A stretch of 64,000 nt of DNA from Candidatus Competibacteraceae bacterium (GCA_016699715.1 CP065007.1:806001-870000), one strand, 5' to 3'. Numbered from the stretch's first letter, positions 45,265 through 54,380 are shown. Numbers and translations are program-made. Notes: generated by a model not told the origin, from the letters alone.

Positions 45265-45312
45265 AAAGGGCGCGCCTTCCTTCCAAAAGAAGGGTTTCAT
45301 GGCGCGCCCTTT
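45265..45312 (+). terminator. Long hairpin between tRNA-Val and thrS
   Basis: AAAGGGCGCGCC pairs perfectly with GGCGCGCCCTTT over 12 bp around a 24-base loop that itself holds a CTTCC/GGAAG-like smaller stem. The downstream arm ends in TTT and continues TTACTATTTA. It probably terminates the tRNA transcript. Its place 48 bp before thrS also allows a role in the thrS leader. Confidence 0.65.
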
Positions 45313-45360
45313 ACTATTTACAAGCCTAGGCTAAACAAACGGATCGAGAGAATTGCAGCG

Positions 45361-47277
45361 ATGCCGGTAATCACGCTTCCAGATGGCAGCCAGCGCGTTT
45401 TCGACGAGCCGGTTAGCGTTCACCAAGTTGCCGCCGCGATCGGCGCGGGATTAGCCAAGGCTGCTCTGGCGGGCAAGGTGGACGGCCGGCTGGTGGATAC
45501 CTCGCACCTCATCACCGGGGATGCGAATCTGGCTATCGTCACCGAACGCGACCCGGAAGGGTTGGAGATCGTGCGCCATTCCAGCGCGCATCTGCTGGCG
45601 CATGCCGTCAAGCAGTTGTATCCAGGCGCTCAGGTCACCATCGGCCCGGTCATCGAAAACGGCTTCTACTACGACTTCGCCTTCGAACGCGCCTTTACTC
45701 CCGAGGATTTGGAGCGCATCCAGACCCGGATGGAGGAGTTGGCCGCCCGCGATATCCCCGTGTCCCGCTCGGTTATGCCGCGCGACGAGGCCGTGACTTT
45801 TTTTCGCGACATGGGCGAGGAGTACAAGGCGCGGATCATCGCCGACATTCCGGCCAGCCAGGAAATTTCGTTGTACCGGCAGGACGACTTCATCGACCTC
45901 TGCCGTGGCCCGCATGTGCCCTCCACCGGCAAGCTCAAAGCCTTCAAGCTGATGAAGCTGGCCGGCGCCTACTGGCGCGGTGATTCCCGCAACGAGATGT
46001 TGCAGCGTATCTACGGCACGGCCTGGATCGATCAGAAGGCGCTGAAAGCCTACCTGCACCGCTTGGAAGAGGCGGAAAAGCGCGATCATCGCCGGGTTGG
46101 CAAGGCACTCGACCTGTTCCATGTCCAGGAAGAAGCGCCGGGCATGGTGTTCTGGCACGATCATGGCTGGCGGGTCTACGTCGAAGTTCAGAATTACATC
46201 CGCCAGATGTTGCGCGAACACGGTTATCAGGAAGTCCACACGCCGCAGATTATCGACCGCAGCTTGTGGGAACGTTCCGGACACTGGGAAAAGTTCCGCG
46301 CCGACATGTTCACCACGGCTTCGGAAAACCGCGACTACGCGGTCAAGCCGATGAACTGCCCCGGCCATATTCAGATTTTCAATCAGGGGCTGAAAAGCTA
46401 TCGCGACCTACCGCTGCGCATGGCCGAGTTTGGCTCCTGCCATCGCAACGAGCCGTCCGGTACGCTGCACGGATTGATGCGGGTGCGCAATTTCGTGCAG
46501 GACGACGCCCACATTTTCTGCACCGAAGAACAGATTCAGGTCGAGGTATCGGCGTTCATGGATCTGCTGTTCCGGGTCTATGCCGATTTCGGTTTCAACG
46601 AAGTGCAACTGGCCCTGGCCACCCGCCCCGACCAGCGAGTCGGTGGCGACGAGGTGTGGGACAAGGCGGAAAAGGCGTTGGAACTGGCGCTGAACCGCAC
46701 CGAATTGCCCTGGAAGCTCAAGCCCGGAGAGGGGGCCTTTTACGGCCCCAAGATCGAATTCGTGTTGCGCGATTGCCTGGACCGACTCTGGCAGTGCGGT
46801 ACCATTCAGGTGGATTTTTCCATGCCCGGTCGGCTGGATGCCCACTATATCGCCGAGGACGGCGGCAAACGGGTACCGGTCATGTTGCACCGGGCGATTC
46901 TCGGCTCACTGGAACGGTTCATCGGTATTTTGATCGAGCAGTATGCCGGCGCGCTGCCGGCCTGGTTGGCGCCAGTGCAGGTCGTGGTGCTCAACATCAC
47001 CGACCATCAGGCCGATTATGTCTCCCAGGTCGAAAAATTCCTTATGCAACAAGGTTTCCGTGTTGCGACTGACTTGAGAAACGAGAAGATCGGCTTTAAA
47101 ATCCGCGAGCATACCTTGCAACGCGTCCCATACTTACTGGTGGCTGGCGACCGGGAACTGGAAACGGAGACCGTCGCCGCACGCACCCGCGCCGGCCAGG
47201 ATCTGGGCGTCATGACACTGGCGGCTTTCGCCGAGCGCCTGCAAGCCGACATCGCCCGGCGCGGACGAGTCGAATAA
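45361..47277 (+). CDS. thrS: Threonyl-tRNA synthetase
   Basis: Class II synthetase of 638 aa that charges tRNA-Thr. It has the N-terminal TGS domain (MPVITLPDGSQRVF), the editing domain with HSSAHLLAHAVKQLYP, and the catalytic domain. Zinc is bound by Cys in MNCPGHIQIF and by later histidines, and class II motif 3 is in PVMLHRAILGSLERF. The C-terminal anticodon-binding domain ends the protein. It opens the thrS-infC-rpmI-rplT-pheST-ihfA cluster. Confidence 0.97.
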   Translation: MPVITLPDGSQRVFDEPVSVHQVAAAIGAGLAKAALAGKVDGRLVDTSHLITGDANLAIVTERDPEGLEIVRHSSAHLLAHAVKQLYPGAQVTIGPVIENGFYYDFAFERAFTPEDLERIQTRMEELAARDIPVSRSVMPRDEAVTFFRDMGEEYKARIIADIPASQEISLYRQDDFIDLCRGPHVPSTGKLKAFKLMKLAGAYWRGDSRNEMLQRIYGTAWIDQKALKAYLHRLEEAEKRDHRRVGKALDLFHVQEEAPGMVFWHDHGWRVYVEVQNYIRQMLREHGYQEVHTPQIIDRSLWERSGHWEKFRADMFTTASENRDYAVKPMNCPGHIQIFNQGLKSYRDLPLRMAEFGSCHRNEPSGTLHGLMRVRNFVQDDAHIFCTEEQIQVEVSAFMDLLFRVYADFGFNEVQLALATRPDQRVGGDEVWDKAEKALELALNRTELPWKLKPGEGAFYGPKIEFVLRDCLDRLWQCGTIQVDFSMPGRLDAHYIAEDGGKRVPVMLHRAILGSLERFIGILIEQYAGALPAWLAPVQVVVLNITDHQADYVSQVEKFLMQQGFRVATDLRNEKIGFKIREHTLQRVPYLLVAGDRELETETVAARTRAGQDLGVMTLAAFAERLQADIARRGRVE

Positions 47278-47296
47278 TCCTTAGGAGGACAGCAAC

Positions 47297-47818
47297 ATCG
47301 CCGCGAACAACGAACTCCGGCTCAATGAAGAGATTACCGGGCGCGAAGTGCGTCTGATCGATCAGGATGGCGAGCAGGCGGGGGTTGTGCTCCTGATGCA
47401 AGCCAGGCGAATGGCCGAGGAAGCCGAACTGGACTTGGTGGAGATCTCCCCGAGCGCCAAGCCGCCGGTTTGTCGCATCATGGATTATGGCAAATTCCGG
47501 TTCGAGCAGGCCAAAAAGCAGAATGAGGCCCGGAAGAAGCAAAAACAAATCCAGGTCAAGGAAATCAAATTCCGTCCGGGTACGGACGAAGGGGACTATC
47601 AGGTCAAACTACGCAACCTGATCCGTTTCCTGAGTGAAGGCGACAAGGCCAAGGTGACGCTGCGGTTTCGGGGCCGCGAAATGGCACACCAGGAGCTTGG
47701 CGTCAACCTTCTCAAGCGCGTCGAGGGCGACTTGATTCAATATGGTACGGTGGAACAGCGGCCTCGGATGGAAGGGCGGCAGATGGTCATGACCATTGCG
47801 CCACTGAAAAAGCAATAA
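47297..47818 (+). CDS. infC: Translation initiation factor IF-3, ATC start codon
   Basis: IF-3 prevents premature joining of ribosomal subunits and discriminates against non-standard start codons. No ATG, GTG or TTG precedes the conserved N-terminus. The frame begins with ATC at 47297-47299, eight bases after a perfect AGGAGG. The protein then reads AANNELRLNEEITGREVRLI, as expected for the family, 173 aa in all. Rare start codons on infC (ATT in E. coli) let IF-3 repress its own translation, so an ATC start is functionally sensible. Other motifs include DYGKFRFEQAKKQNEARKKQ and KFRPGTDEGDYQVK. Confidence 0.95.
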   Translation: MAANNELRLNEEITGREVRLIDQDGEQAGVVLLMQARRMAEEAELDLVEISPSAKPPVCRIMDYGKFRFEQAKKQNEARKKQKQIQVKEIKFRPGTDEGDYQVKLRNLIRFLSEGDKAKVTLRFRGREMAHQELGVNLLKRVEGDLIQYGTVEQRPRMEGRQMVMTIAPLKKQ

Positions 47819-47908
47819 TCCTTCCCGCCAGGCGTTGATTCTCCCATCCTCTGACGCAGATCAGGGTTAATCCCTGAACCGACTTTTTGAAAATTGCGGA
47901 GCCATGCA

Positions 47909-48106
47909 ATGCCCAAGATGAAAACCAACCGCGGTGCGGCCAAGCGTTTCAGCCGTACCGGGTCCGGCCGGTACAAATGTTCTCACTCGCATCTCCGGCA
48001 CATTCTGACCAAGAAGAGCACCAAGCGGAAACGCCAGTTGCGCGGTACCACGATCGTCGCCGCGGTGGATACCCCGGCGGTGCGTCGGATGCTGCCTTAC
48101 ACTTGA
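47909..48106 (+). CDS. rpmI: 50S ribosomal protein L35
   Basis: Basic ribosomal protein of 65 aa starting MPKMKTNRGAAKRFSRTGSG, the family signature. The ATG at 47909 has GGAG about eight bases upstream; a frame starting 15 bases earlier is not supported. It follows infC and precedes rplT by 26 bp, as in other bacteria, where L20 regulates this operon by binding its mRNA. Confidence 0.97.
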   Translation: MPKMKTNRGAAKRFSRTGSGRYKCSHSHLRHILTKKSTKRKRQLRGTTIVAAVDTPAVRRMLPYT

Positions 48107-48132
48107 TGCCACCGGACCGGAGAAAATAAGCC

Positions 48133-48495
48133 ATGCCCCGAGTGAAACGTGGCGTTACCGCCCACGCCCGCCATAAAAAAGTTCTGAAGCTGGCCAAAGG
48201 CTATTACGGCGCCCGCAGCAAGGTGTACCGGGTTGCCAAGCAGGCCGTGATCAAGGCCGGTCAATACGCTTATCGCGACCGCCGCCAGAAGAAGCGCGAA
48301 TTCCGCGCGCTGTGGATCGTCCGCATCAACGCCGGTGCCCACGAAAACGGCCTGTCCTACAGCCGGCTGATCAACGGCTTGAAGCTGGCCGCCATCGAGG
48401 TCGACCGCAAGGTGCTGGCCGATCTGGCGGTGTTGGACAAGCCGGCCTTTGCCGAATTGGCCAGCCGCGCCAAAGCCGCGCTCGGTATCGCCTGA
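48133..48495 (+). CDS. rplT: 50S ribosomal protein L20
   Basis: Early-assembly 23S rRNA-binding protein of 120 aa. It begins MPRVKRGVTAHARHKKVLKL and contains GYYGARSKVYRVAKQAV, RDRRQKKREFRALWI and RINAGA, all hallmarks of L20. It also acts as a translational repressor of rpmI-rplT in several bacteria. It is followed by an intrinsic terminator before pheS. Confidence 0.98.
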   Translation: MPRVKRGVTAHARHKKVLKLAKGYYGARSKVYRVAKQAVIKAGQYAYRDRRQKKREFRALWIVRINAGAHENGLSYSRLINGLKLAAIEVDRKVLADLAVLDKPAFAELASRAKAALGIA

Positions 48496-48546
48496 GTCGT
48501 CCGCCGGGCCGGATTCCGGTCTGGCGGCTCGCGGGATTCCGCAACG

Positions 48547-48574
48547 AGGGAAGGGCGTGGTCCTTTCCCTTTTT
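48547..48574 (+). terminator. Intrinsic terminator between rplT and pheS
   Basis: AGGGAAGGG and CCTTTCCCT form a 9-base stem with one mismatch and are followed by TTTTTC. It would end or attenuate the ribosomal operon before pheST. I saw no phenylalanine-rich leader peptide around it, so classical pheST attenuation is not supported. Confidence 0.7.
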
Positions 48575-48599
48575 CGTTTGTAATCCACCCTCGCTTCAA

Positions 48600-48625
48600 C
48601 CCCTCTCCCGCCAGCGGGCAAGGGG
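48600..48625. repeat. Short C/G-rich palindromic repeat upstream of pheS
   Basis: CCCCTCTCCCGCCAGCGGGC continues as AAGGGG, making an imperfect inverted repeat of a type widely dispersed between genes of GC-rich gammaproteobacteria. It is not followed by a T-tract. Confidence 0.5.
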
Positions 48626-48662
48626 AGTGAGTGGCTGTTTGATAGTTGGAGAGAGCACTCGC

Positions 48663-49679
48663 GTGGATGCATTGCCCGAACTGCTGCAAATTGCCCAAGC
48701 CGCGATTGCCGGGGCCAGCGATCTCGCTGCCTTGGACCAGACGCGCGTGCGCTATCTGGGCAAGAAAGGCGCGCTCACCGAGCGCCTGAAGGAACTGGGG
48801 CGGCTGCCGCCCGAGGAGCGGCGTCAGGCCGGTCAGGCGATCAACGAGGCCAAGCAGGCGCTGGAAACCGCGCTGGTCGCCCGCAAGGCCGAGTTGGAGG
48901 CGATGGCGCTGGATACCCGGCTGGCGGGCGAGGCCATCGATGTGACGTTGCCGGGGCGCGGCCAGCGCTCGGGTGGTCACCATCCGGTCAGCCGCACTCT
49001 GGCCCGCATCGAGGCGCTGTTCGCCCAGGTCGGTTTCACGGTCGTCGAAGGTCCAGAGGTCGAGGACGATTTCCACAACTTCGAGGCGCTCAACATTCCC
49101 GCCCATCATCCGGCGCGGGCCATGCACGACACCTTCTATTTCGACGCGCATACCCTGCTGCGCACCCACACCTCGCCGGTGCAGATCCGGGTGATGGAAC
49201 GACAGGACCCGCCGGTGCGGATCATCGCGCCCGGCCGAGTTTACCGCTGCGATTCGGATGTGACCCACAGCCCGATGTTCCATCAGGTCGAGGGATTGCT
49301 GGTGGATGAAGCGGTCAGTTTCGCGGACCTGAGGGGCGTGTTGGACGATTTCCTGCGCCAGTTCTTCGAACGCGATTTGGCGGTACGTTTCCGGCCCTCT
49401 TATTTTCCGTTCACCGAGCCGTCCGCCGAGGTGGACATTCAATGCGTGATCTGCGGCGGTAGCGGTTGCCGGGTCTGCAAACACAGCGGCTGGCTGGAGA
49501 TACTGGGTTGCGGCATGGTGCATCCGGCGGTGTTCGAGCAGATTGGCATCGACGCCGAACGCTACACCGGTTATGCCTTCGGCATGGGCGTCGAGCGGTT
49601 GGCCATGCTGCGCTACGGCGTCAATGACCTGCGGCTGTTCTTCGATAACGATCTGCGCTTTCTGCGGCAGTTTCAGTAG
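48663..49679 (+). CDS. pheS: Phenylalanyl-tRNA synthetase alpha subunit
   Basis: Catalytic subunit (338 aa) of the alpha2-beta2 enzyme. The N-terminal coiled coil (RVRYLGKKGALTERLKELG) binds tRNA. Class II motifs follow: HPVSRTLARIEALF, FYFDAHTLLRTHTSPVQIR, the motif 2 loop APGRVYRCDSDVTHSPMFHQ and motif 3 GYAFGMGVERLAMLRYG. The start is GTG at 48663 with GGAGAG about ten bases before. It is 21 bp before pheT. Confidence 0.96.
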   Translation: MDALPELLQIAQAAIAGASDLAALDQTRVRYLGKKGALTERLKELGRLPPEERRQAGQAINEAKQALETALVARKAELEAMALDTRLAGEAIDVTLPGRGQRSGGHHPVSRTLARIEALFAQVGFTVVEGPEVEDDFHNFEALNIPAHHPARAMHDTFYFDAHTLLRTHTSPVQIRVMERQDPPVRIIAPGRVYRCDSDVTHSPMFHQVEGLLVDEAVSFADLRGVLDDFLRQFFERDLAVRFRPSYFPFTEPSAEVDIQCVICGGSGCRVCKHSGWLEILGCGMVHPAVFEQIGIDAERYTGYAFGMGVERLAMLRYGVNDLRLFFDNDLRFLRQFQ

Positions 49680-49700
49680 AGCGATACTGGGAGATCCGAG

Positions 49701-52079
49701 GTGAAAGCAAGCGAACAATGGTTGCGGGAATGGATCGATCCCGCGGTGTCCAGCGCCGAACTGGCGGCGCAACTGACCATGGCTGGTCTGGAAGTGGATC
49801 GTATCGAGCCGGCCGCTCCGGTCTTCGAGCAGGTCGTGGTCGGCCGGGTGATGGCGCTGATCCCGCATCCCCAGGCCGACCGGCTGCGCGTGGCGACAGT
49901 GGATGTGGGCGGTACGGAACCGCTGCAAATCGTTTGCGGCGCGCCGAATGTGACCGTTGGCCTGTGCGCGCCGACGGCATTGATCGGTGCGGTGCTGCCC
50001 GGTGGGTTGGCCATCGAAGGAACCACTCTGCGCGGCGTCGAGTCGCGGGGCATGTTGTGTTCGGCCAAGGAATTGGGGTTGGCGGAAACATCGGAAGGCT
50101 TGTTGCCGTTGCCGCCGGATAGCCGGCCCGGCCAGAACCTGCGCGAGTTGCTGGCGCTGGACGATGTCGTTATCGAGATCGAGCTGACGCCGAATCGCGG
50201 CGACTGTTTGGGCATGGAAGGCATCGCCCGCGAGGTGGCGGCGCTCAACCGTTGCGAGTTCCGGCCGTTGCCGGTCGAGGCGGTGAAACCGGTAGTGGAC
50301 GCGGTATTTTCGGTGACCCTGCTCGATCCGGCCGATTGTCCGCGCTATGTGGGTCGGGTCATCCGTGGCGTCGATCCGGCTGCCGAGACGCCGCTGTGGA
50401 TGAAGGAGCGTCTGCGTCGCGCTGGCCTGCGCGGCCTGGGGCCGCTGGTGGACGTGACCAATTATGTGATGCTGGAACTCGGCCAGCCGATGCACGCCTT
50501 CGATCTGGGTCGACTGAGCGACGGCATCGAAGTGCGCCGTGCCCGGCCCGGCGACCGTCTGGAGCTGCTGAACGGGGTAGTGGTGGAGCCGGATGGGGAA
50601 ACCCTGCTGATCGCCGACGGGCGTGGCCCATTGGCGCTGGCGGGGATCATGGGCGGCGAGATCAGCTCCTGCACCGATGTGACCCGCGACGTGTTTCTGG
50701 AAAGCGCCTTCTTCACTCCGACCAGCATTGCCGGCCGCGCCCGCCGCCACGGCCTGCAAACCGATGCGTCGCACCGCTTCGAGCGTGGTGTCGATCCACA
50801 ATTGCAGCGCCGCGCCGCCGAGCGGGCCACCCGGCTGTTGCTGGATATCGCCGGTGGCCAGCCCGGACCGATCGTCGAGGTGGTGGCACCGGAATTCCTG
50901 CCGGCGGAGTCGGCTATCCGGTTGCGGCCGGAACGAGTCCGCCTGTTGTTGGGTCTGGACATCCCCGCCGTCGAAGTCGAGGACACCCTGCGGCGGTTGG
51001 GCATGGCGGTGGCGGTCGAGGTGAATCACTGGTTGGTCGTTCCTCCCAGCAGCCGCTTCGATATTCGCCTGGAGGTGGATCTGATCGAAGAAATCGCCCG
51101 AGTGCATGGTTATGACCGGCTGCCGGGCAACCGGTCCCTGACCCGCATGGAGATGCCGCCGCAATCGGAAGGACAGGTTGCGCTGGCGCGGTTTAAGGAG
51201 GCGCTGGTGCAGCGCGGCTTTCAGGAGGCGATCACCTATAGCTTTGTCGATCCGGTGTTCCAGGCCGCGCTCGACCCGGCGCGGCAACCGCTGGCCTTGG
51301 CCAATCCGATTTCCGCCGACTTGGCGGCGATGCGCACCAGCTTGTGGCCCGGTCTGCTCAAGGCGCTGATCCACAACCAGAAGCGTCAGCAACCGCGGGT
51401 CAGGCTGTTCGAGCACGGCCTGACGTTTGTTCCGGCCAACGACGGTCTGCGACAGGAACCGTATCTCGGCGGGGTGCTGGCGGGCACCGCTTTGCCGGAA
51501 CAGTGGGGATTGCCGAAACGGGCGGCGGATTTTTTCGACCTCAAGGGCGATGTCGAGGCACTGTTGGCGTTGACCGGCGAGCCGGAGGCGTTTGCCTTCG
51601 TGGCGACCGTTCACCCGGCGTTGCACCCAGGTCAGTGCGCACGGATCGAGAGGGCTGGTGTACCGGTCGGTTGGCTGGGCACATTACACCCACGAGTGGG
51701 GCGGGAACTGGATGTGGAGGGCGACACCTTCGTATTCGAGCTGGCGCTGGCGAATTTGCAACCGGCGCGGGCGCCAGCCTTTCACGAATTGTCCCGCTTT
51801 CCGGCCAGTCGCCGCGATATCGCGATTGTGGTGGATGAGGCGACCCCGGTTCAGGCGGTTCAGGATTGCATACGTCGGTATGGTGGCGAATTATTGCGCG
51901 ATGTGTTGCTTTTCGATGTGTATGGGGGTCCGGGAATTTCCGAAGGCTGGAAAAGTTTGGCTTTAGGATTGATTTTACAGGATTTATCGCGCAATCTTAC
52001 CGACAATGTGGTCGATGAAACCGTATCCGGCATCATCGCTGGACTGGCGGAACAGTTTGGCGCAACGCTTAGGGTTTAG
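49701..52079 (+). CDS. pheT: Phenylalanyl-tRNA synthetase beta subunit
   Basis: Beta subunit of 792 aa. Domain order: N-terminal MKASEQWLREWIDPAVS, the tRNA-binding EMAP-like domain (VVVGRVMALIPHPQADRL), the B3/B4 editing domains with the conserved LVDVTNYVMLELGQPMHAFD, the B5 domain, the inactive class II-like core, and a C-terminal anticodon-binding FDX domain (FPASRRDIAIVVDE). The start is GTG with GGGAG upstream. ihfA follows after 3 bp. Confidence 0.97.
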   Translation: MKASEQWLREWIDPAVSSAELAAQLTMAGLEVDRIEPAAPVFEQVVVGRVMALIPHPQADRLRVATVDVGGTEPLQIVCGAPNVTVGLCAPTALIGAVLPGGLAIEGTTLRGVESRGMLCSAKELGLAETSEGLLPLPPDSRPGQNLRELLALDDVVIEIELTPNRGDCLGMEGIAREVAALNRCEFRPLPVEAVKPVVDAVFSVTLLDPADCPRYVGRVIRGVDPAAETPLWMKERLRRAGLRGLGPLVDVTNYVMLELGQPMHAFDLGRLSDGIEVRRARPGDRLELLNGVVVEPDGETLLIADGRGPLALAGIMGGEISSCTDVTRDVFLESAFFTPTSIAGRARRHGLQTDASHRFERGVDPQLQRRAAERATRLLLDIAGGQPGPIVEVVAPEFLPAESAIRLRPERVRLLLGLDIPAVEVEDTLRRLGMAVAVEVNHWLVVPPSSRFDIRLEVDLIEEIARVHGYDRLPGNRSLTRMEMPPQSEGQVALARFKEALVQRGFQEAITYSFVDPVFQAALDPARQPLALANPISADLAAMRTSLWPGLLKALIHNQKRQQPRVRLFEHGLTFVPANDGLRQEPYLGGVLAGTALPEQWGLPKRAADFFDLKGDVEALLALTGEPEAFAFVATVHPALHPGQCARIERAGVPVGWLGTLHPRVGRELDVEGDTFVFELALANLQPARAPAFHELSRFPASRRDIAIVVDEATPVQAVQDCIRRYGGELLRDVLLFDVYGGPGISEGWKSLALGLILQDLSRNLTDNVVDETVSGIIAGLAEQFGATLRV

Positions 52080-52082
52080 AGC

Positions 52083-52382
52083 ATGGCACTGACAAAAGCC
52101 GATATGGCGGAACGTTTGTTCGAAGAACTGGGCATTAACAAGCGCGAGGCCAAGGATTTGGTGGAGATCTTTTTCGAGGAGATCCGCAGCGCTCTGGAAC
52201 GGGGGCGACAAGTGAAGTTGTCCGGGTTTGGCAATTTCGACCTGCGCGATAAGAACCAGCGCCCGGGCCGCAATCCTAAAACGGGTGAGGAAATCCCCAT
52301 TACCGCGCGACGGGTGGTGACTTTTCGGCCTGGACAGAAGCTCAAGGCACGGGTAGACGCTTTTAAGGGGGAAGCGCAGTAG
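52083..52382 (+). CDS. ihfA: Integration host factor alpha subunit
   Basis: DNA-bending nucleoid protein of 99 aa that pairs with IhfB. It has MALTKADMAERLFEELG at the start, the hinge VKLSGFGNFDLRDKNQRPGRNPKTGEE (shown only in part by GRNPKTGEEIPI) and the DNA-intercalating proline in the arm. pheST-ihfA is the standard gammaproteobacterial order, in keeping with the 3-bp spacing. Confidence 0.97.
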   Translation: MALTKADMAERLFEELGINKREAKDLVEIFFEEIRSALERGRQVKLSGFGNFDLRDKNQRPGRNPKTGEEIPITARRVVTFRPGQKLKARVDAFKGEAQ

Positions 52383-52441
52383 GTCGTTCATGACGAAGCG
52401 CTTGGCAAGCGGCATGGATTGAATTAACATTGCCAACCCTT

Positions 52442-52460
52442 GCGGCGGGTGATCCGCCGC
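52442..52460 (+). terminator. Hairpin after ihfA, just before tRNA-Pro
   Basis: GCGGCGG and CCGCCGC pair around a 5-base loop. No T-tract follows (AAACC), so this is at best a weak terminator or a processing structure ahead of the tRNA. Confidence 0.4.
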
Positions 52461-52464
52461 AAAC

Positions 52465-52542
<78 letters not shown>

Positions 52543-52551
52543 CGAAAACAG

Positions 52552-52582
52552 CGGCTTGACATTAAAACGTCGAGCCGTTTTT
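52552..52582 (+). terminator. Intrinsic terminator after tRNA-Pro
   Basis: CGGCTTGAC pairs with GTCGAGCCG (one G-T pair) around an 8-base loop and is followed by five T. It ends the tRNA-Pro transcript. Confidence 0.85.
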
Positions 52583-52689
52583 CTTTGGCTTTTCCAAAGC
52601 CGAAGCGGTGGGGATCGGGCCGGTTGGCAAAAGATGGACGGCGGTCGGGTAGCGTCTCCACGGGGTCCGCCTCTCGCATGAATGGCGGT

Positions 52690-52944
52690 ACCGTGAAGTC
52701 CGCTTGCCCAGTCCTCATCAATATCCCTATGGCCGCGATGGCCTTGGCCGCCAAGGCCACGAACATGGCCGGATGGGCTCCATGCGTGGTATAAACGCGA
52801 CCTGGCTTGGTGACGACAGCTCATGATCCAAGACGCGCGGCCTTTTCTGGATACGCGAACGCCTAGCCAAGTTCCTTCCCACACTTCACGAAGGCTGGTT
52901 TGGGGTTTAGGGTTCTGGACAAAGCGATCGGTGAATTTCATCAT
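52690..52944 (-). pseudogene. Decayed N-terminal fragment of a tyrosine integrase
   Basis: Minus-strand translation gives MKFTDRFVQNPKPQTSLREV, then LGVRVSRKGRASWIMSCRHQ, which resembles the arm-type DNA-binding start of P4-like integrases (KLTDRFIRNLKP, then GFGVRVSPKGRKSFI). Past about 52800 the similarity continues in another frame as HPAMFVALAAKAIAAIG, like the YPAMSLADAR region. No core-binding or catalytic domain is present. Such integrases insert their elements at tRNA 3' ends, and tRNA-Pro lies 150 bp away, so this is probably a scar of a lost island. Assignment rests on about 85 residues in two frames. Confidence 0.65.
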
Positions 52945-53241
52945 GGCCCCCAAGTGCGATTATGACTGGTGGACTTGAGTTGAGTGCAAGCCAACCTTTT
53001 CCCTCGTCCGCTTGTCATCCGTTGTGCGGCAAGGCGGTAGCGGCGGCGGTTCGCAACAGCCAACAGCCCCGCTTCCGGGAACTTGCGTGCGAGGCCGCGG
53101 GCGGCGATGGGCGAGATGCTCGCTGAGTCTTGCGTTTTTTGTTCGTGACCCTGGCAAACCCGGTCTATACTAAGACTCGGATTATCCCTGAATCAAGCGT
53201 AGCTCCTAAGACAACTTATTGCTATATAAGAGGATTTTTTT
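52945..53241. promoter_or_regulatory. Spacer with the probable fba promoter
   Basis: No gene is evident in this stretch. A good -10 element, TATACT, is at 53166-53171, with a weak -35-like TTCGTG at 53142-53147 (18-bp spacer). That would leave a leader of about 65 bases before the aldolase ATG. The -10 is convincing and the -35 is not. Confidence 0.4.
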
Positions 53242-54312
53242 ATGGCGCAGCTCAAACCCGGTGTCGTTTCTGGCAAAGACTACCTTACTCTCGTGGCTGC
53301 CGCGAAGGCGGGCGGTTACGCTCTGCCGGCGGTCAATGTCGCCAGCAGCAGCACGATCAACGCGGTGCTGGAAGCTGCGGCGAAGAATAATTCCGACGTC
53401 ATCGTCCAGCTTTCCAACGGCGGCGCGCAGTTCTACGCTGGCCAAGGCATGAAAGATGGTTTCAAGGCCAAGGTGTTGGGCGCGGTGGCGGCGGCCTACC
53501 ATGTGCATTTGCTGGCCGAGCACTACGGGGTTTGCGTGGTGTTGCACACCGACCATGCCAACAAGGGCCTGATTCCCTGGGTCGATGCGCTGCTGGATCA
53601 CGGTGAGGTCTATTTCAAGCAGCACGGCAAGCCGCTGTTCAGCTCGCACATGCTGGATCTTTCCGAAGACCCGATGGAATTCAACCTTGGCGAGTGTGCC
53701 CGTGTTCTAGCTCGCATGGCTCCTTTGGACATGAGCCTGGAAATCGAACTCGGCGTCACTGGCGGCGAGGAAGACGGTATTGGTGGCGAGCTCGACGAAA
53801 GCGCTGACAATTCCCATCTTTACACGCAGCCGGAAGATGTGTTGCAGGCTTACGAGCGCTTGTCGCCCATCGGCCATTTCTCGGTCGCCGCGTCTTTCGG
53901 TAACGTGCATGGGGTGTACAAGCCCGGCAACGTCCAACTGCGCCCGGAAATCCTCAAGAACTCACAGGCACTGATTGAGAAGCAGCGCGGCACCGGCCCG
54001 AAGCCGCTGAATCTGGTTTTCCACGGCGGCTCCGGTTCGGAGAAGGCGAAGATCACCGAGGCAGTCAGTTACGGGGTGTTCAAGATGAACATCGACACCG
54101 ACCTGCAGTTCGCCTATTCCGAAGCCATCGGCAAGTTCGTCAGCGAGAACCCCAAGGCGTTTCTGTATCAGATCGACCCGGAAACCGACAAGCCTTACAA
54201 GAAGTTCTATGACCCGCGCAAGTATCTGCGCCTGGCGGAGCAGAACATGGTGGCGCGGTTGAACGAGGCGTTCGCCGATCTTGGTTCCAAGGGCAAGTCG
54301 CTGGCGGCGTGA
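53242..54312 (+). CDS. fba: Fructose-bisphosphate aldolase, class II
   Basis: Zinc-dependent aldolase of 356 aa that splits fructose 1,6-bisphosphate into glyceraldehyde 3-phosphate and dihydroxyacetone phosphate. It is of the IIa (FbaA) type: PAVNVASSSTINAVLEAA at the start, the catalytic/zinc segment VVLHTDHANKGL, EIELGVTGGEEDG, NVHGVYKPGNV (zinc His) and LVFHGGSGS (phosphate and zinc His). The C-terminal NIDTDLQFAYSEAIG is also typical. It is a single gene with its own promoter and terminator. Confidence 0.97.
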   Translation: MAQLKPGVVSGKDYLTLVAAAKAGGYALPAVNVASSSTINAVLEAAAKNNSDVIVQLSNGGAQFYAGQGMKDGFKAKVLGAVAAAYHVHLLAEHYGVCVVLHTDHANKGLIPWVDALLDHGEVYFKQHGKPLFSSHMLDLSEDPMEFNLGECARVLARMAPLDMSLEIELGVTGGEEDGIGGELDESADNSHLYTQPEDVLQAYERLSPIGHFSVAASFGNVHGVYKPGNVQLRPEILKNSQALIEKQRGTGPKPLNLVFHGGSGSEKAKITEAVSYGVFKMNIDTDLQFAYSEAIGKFVSENPKAFLYQIDPETDKPYKKFYDPRKYLRLAEQNMVARLNEAFADLGSKGKSLAA

Positions 54313-54349
54313 GAACCGCTGCTTGCTGATTGCTGGCTGTTAAGTACGG

Positions 54350-54380
54350 AAAAAGCCTGCCGGGTTTTCGGTGGGCTTTT
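54350..54380 (+). terminator. Intrinsic terminator after fba
   Basis: AAAAAGCCTGCCG and CGGTGGGCTTTTTTT form a stem with two weak central pairs, ending in a run of eight T. It lies 37 bp after the aldolase stop. Confidence 0.88.

Noticed and set aside
45098..45286. Minus-strand peptide containing GAIGLEPTTPTMSRW
   Set aside because: This is the well-known false translation of the strand opposite a tRNA gene (tRNA-Val).
48357..51626. Minus-strand open frame of 1089 codons opposite pheS and pheT
   Set aside because: It is the antisense frame of two highly conserved genes, rich in Gln, Arg and His as expected of shadow frames in GC-rich DNA, with no recognisable domain.
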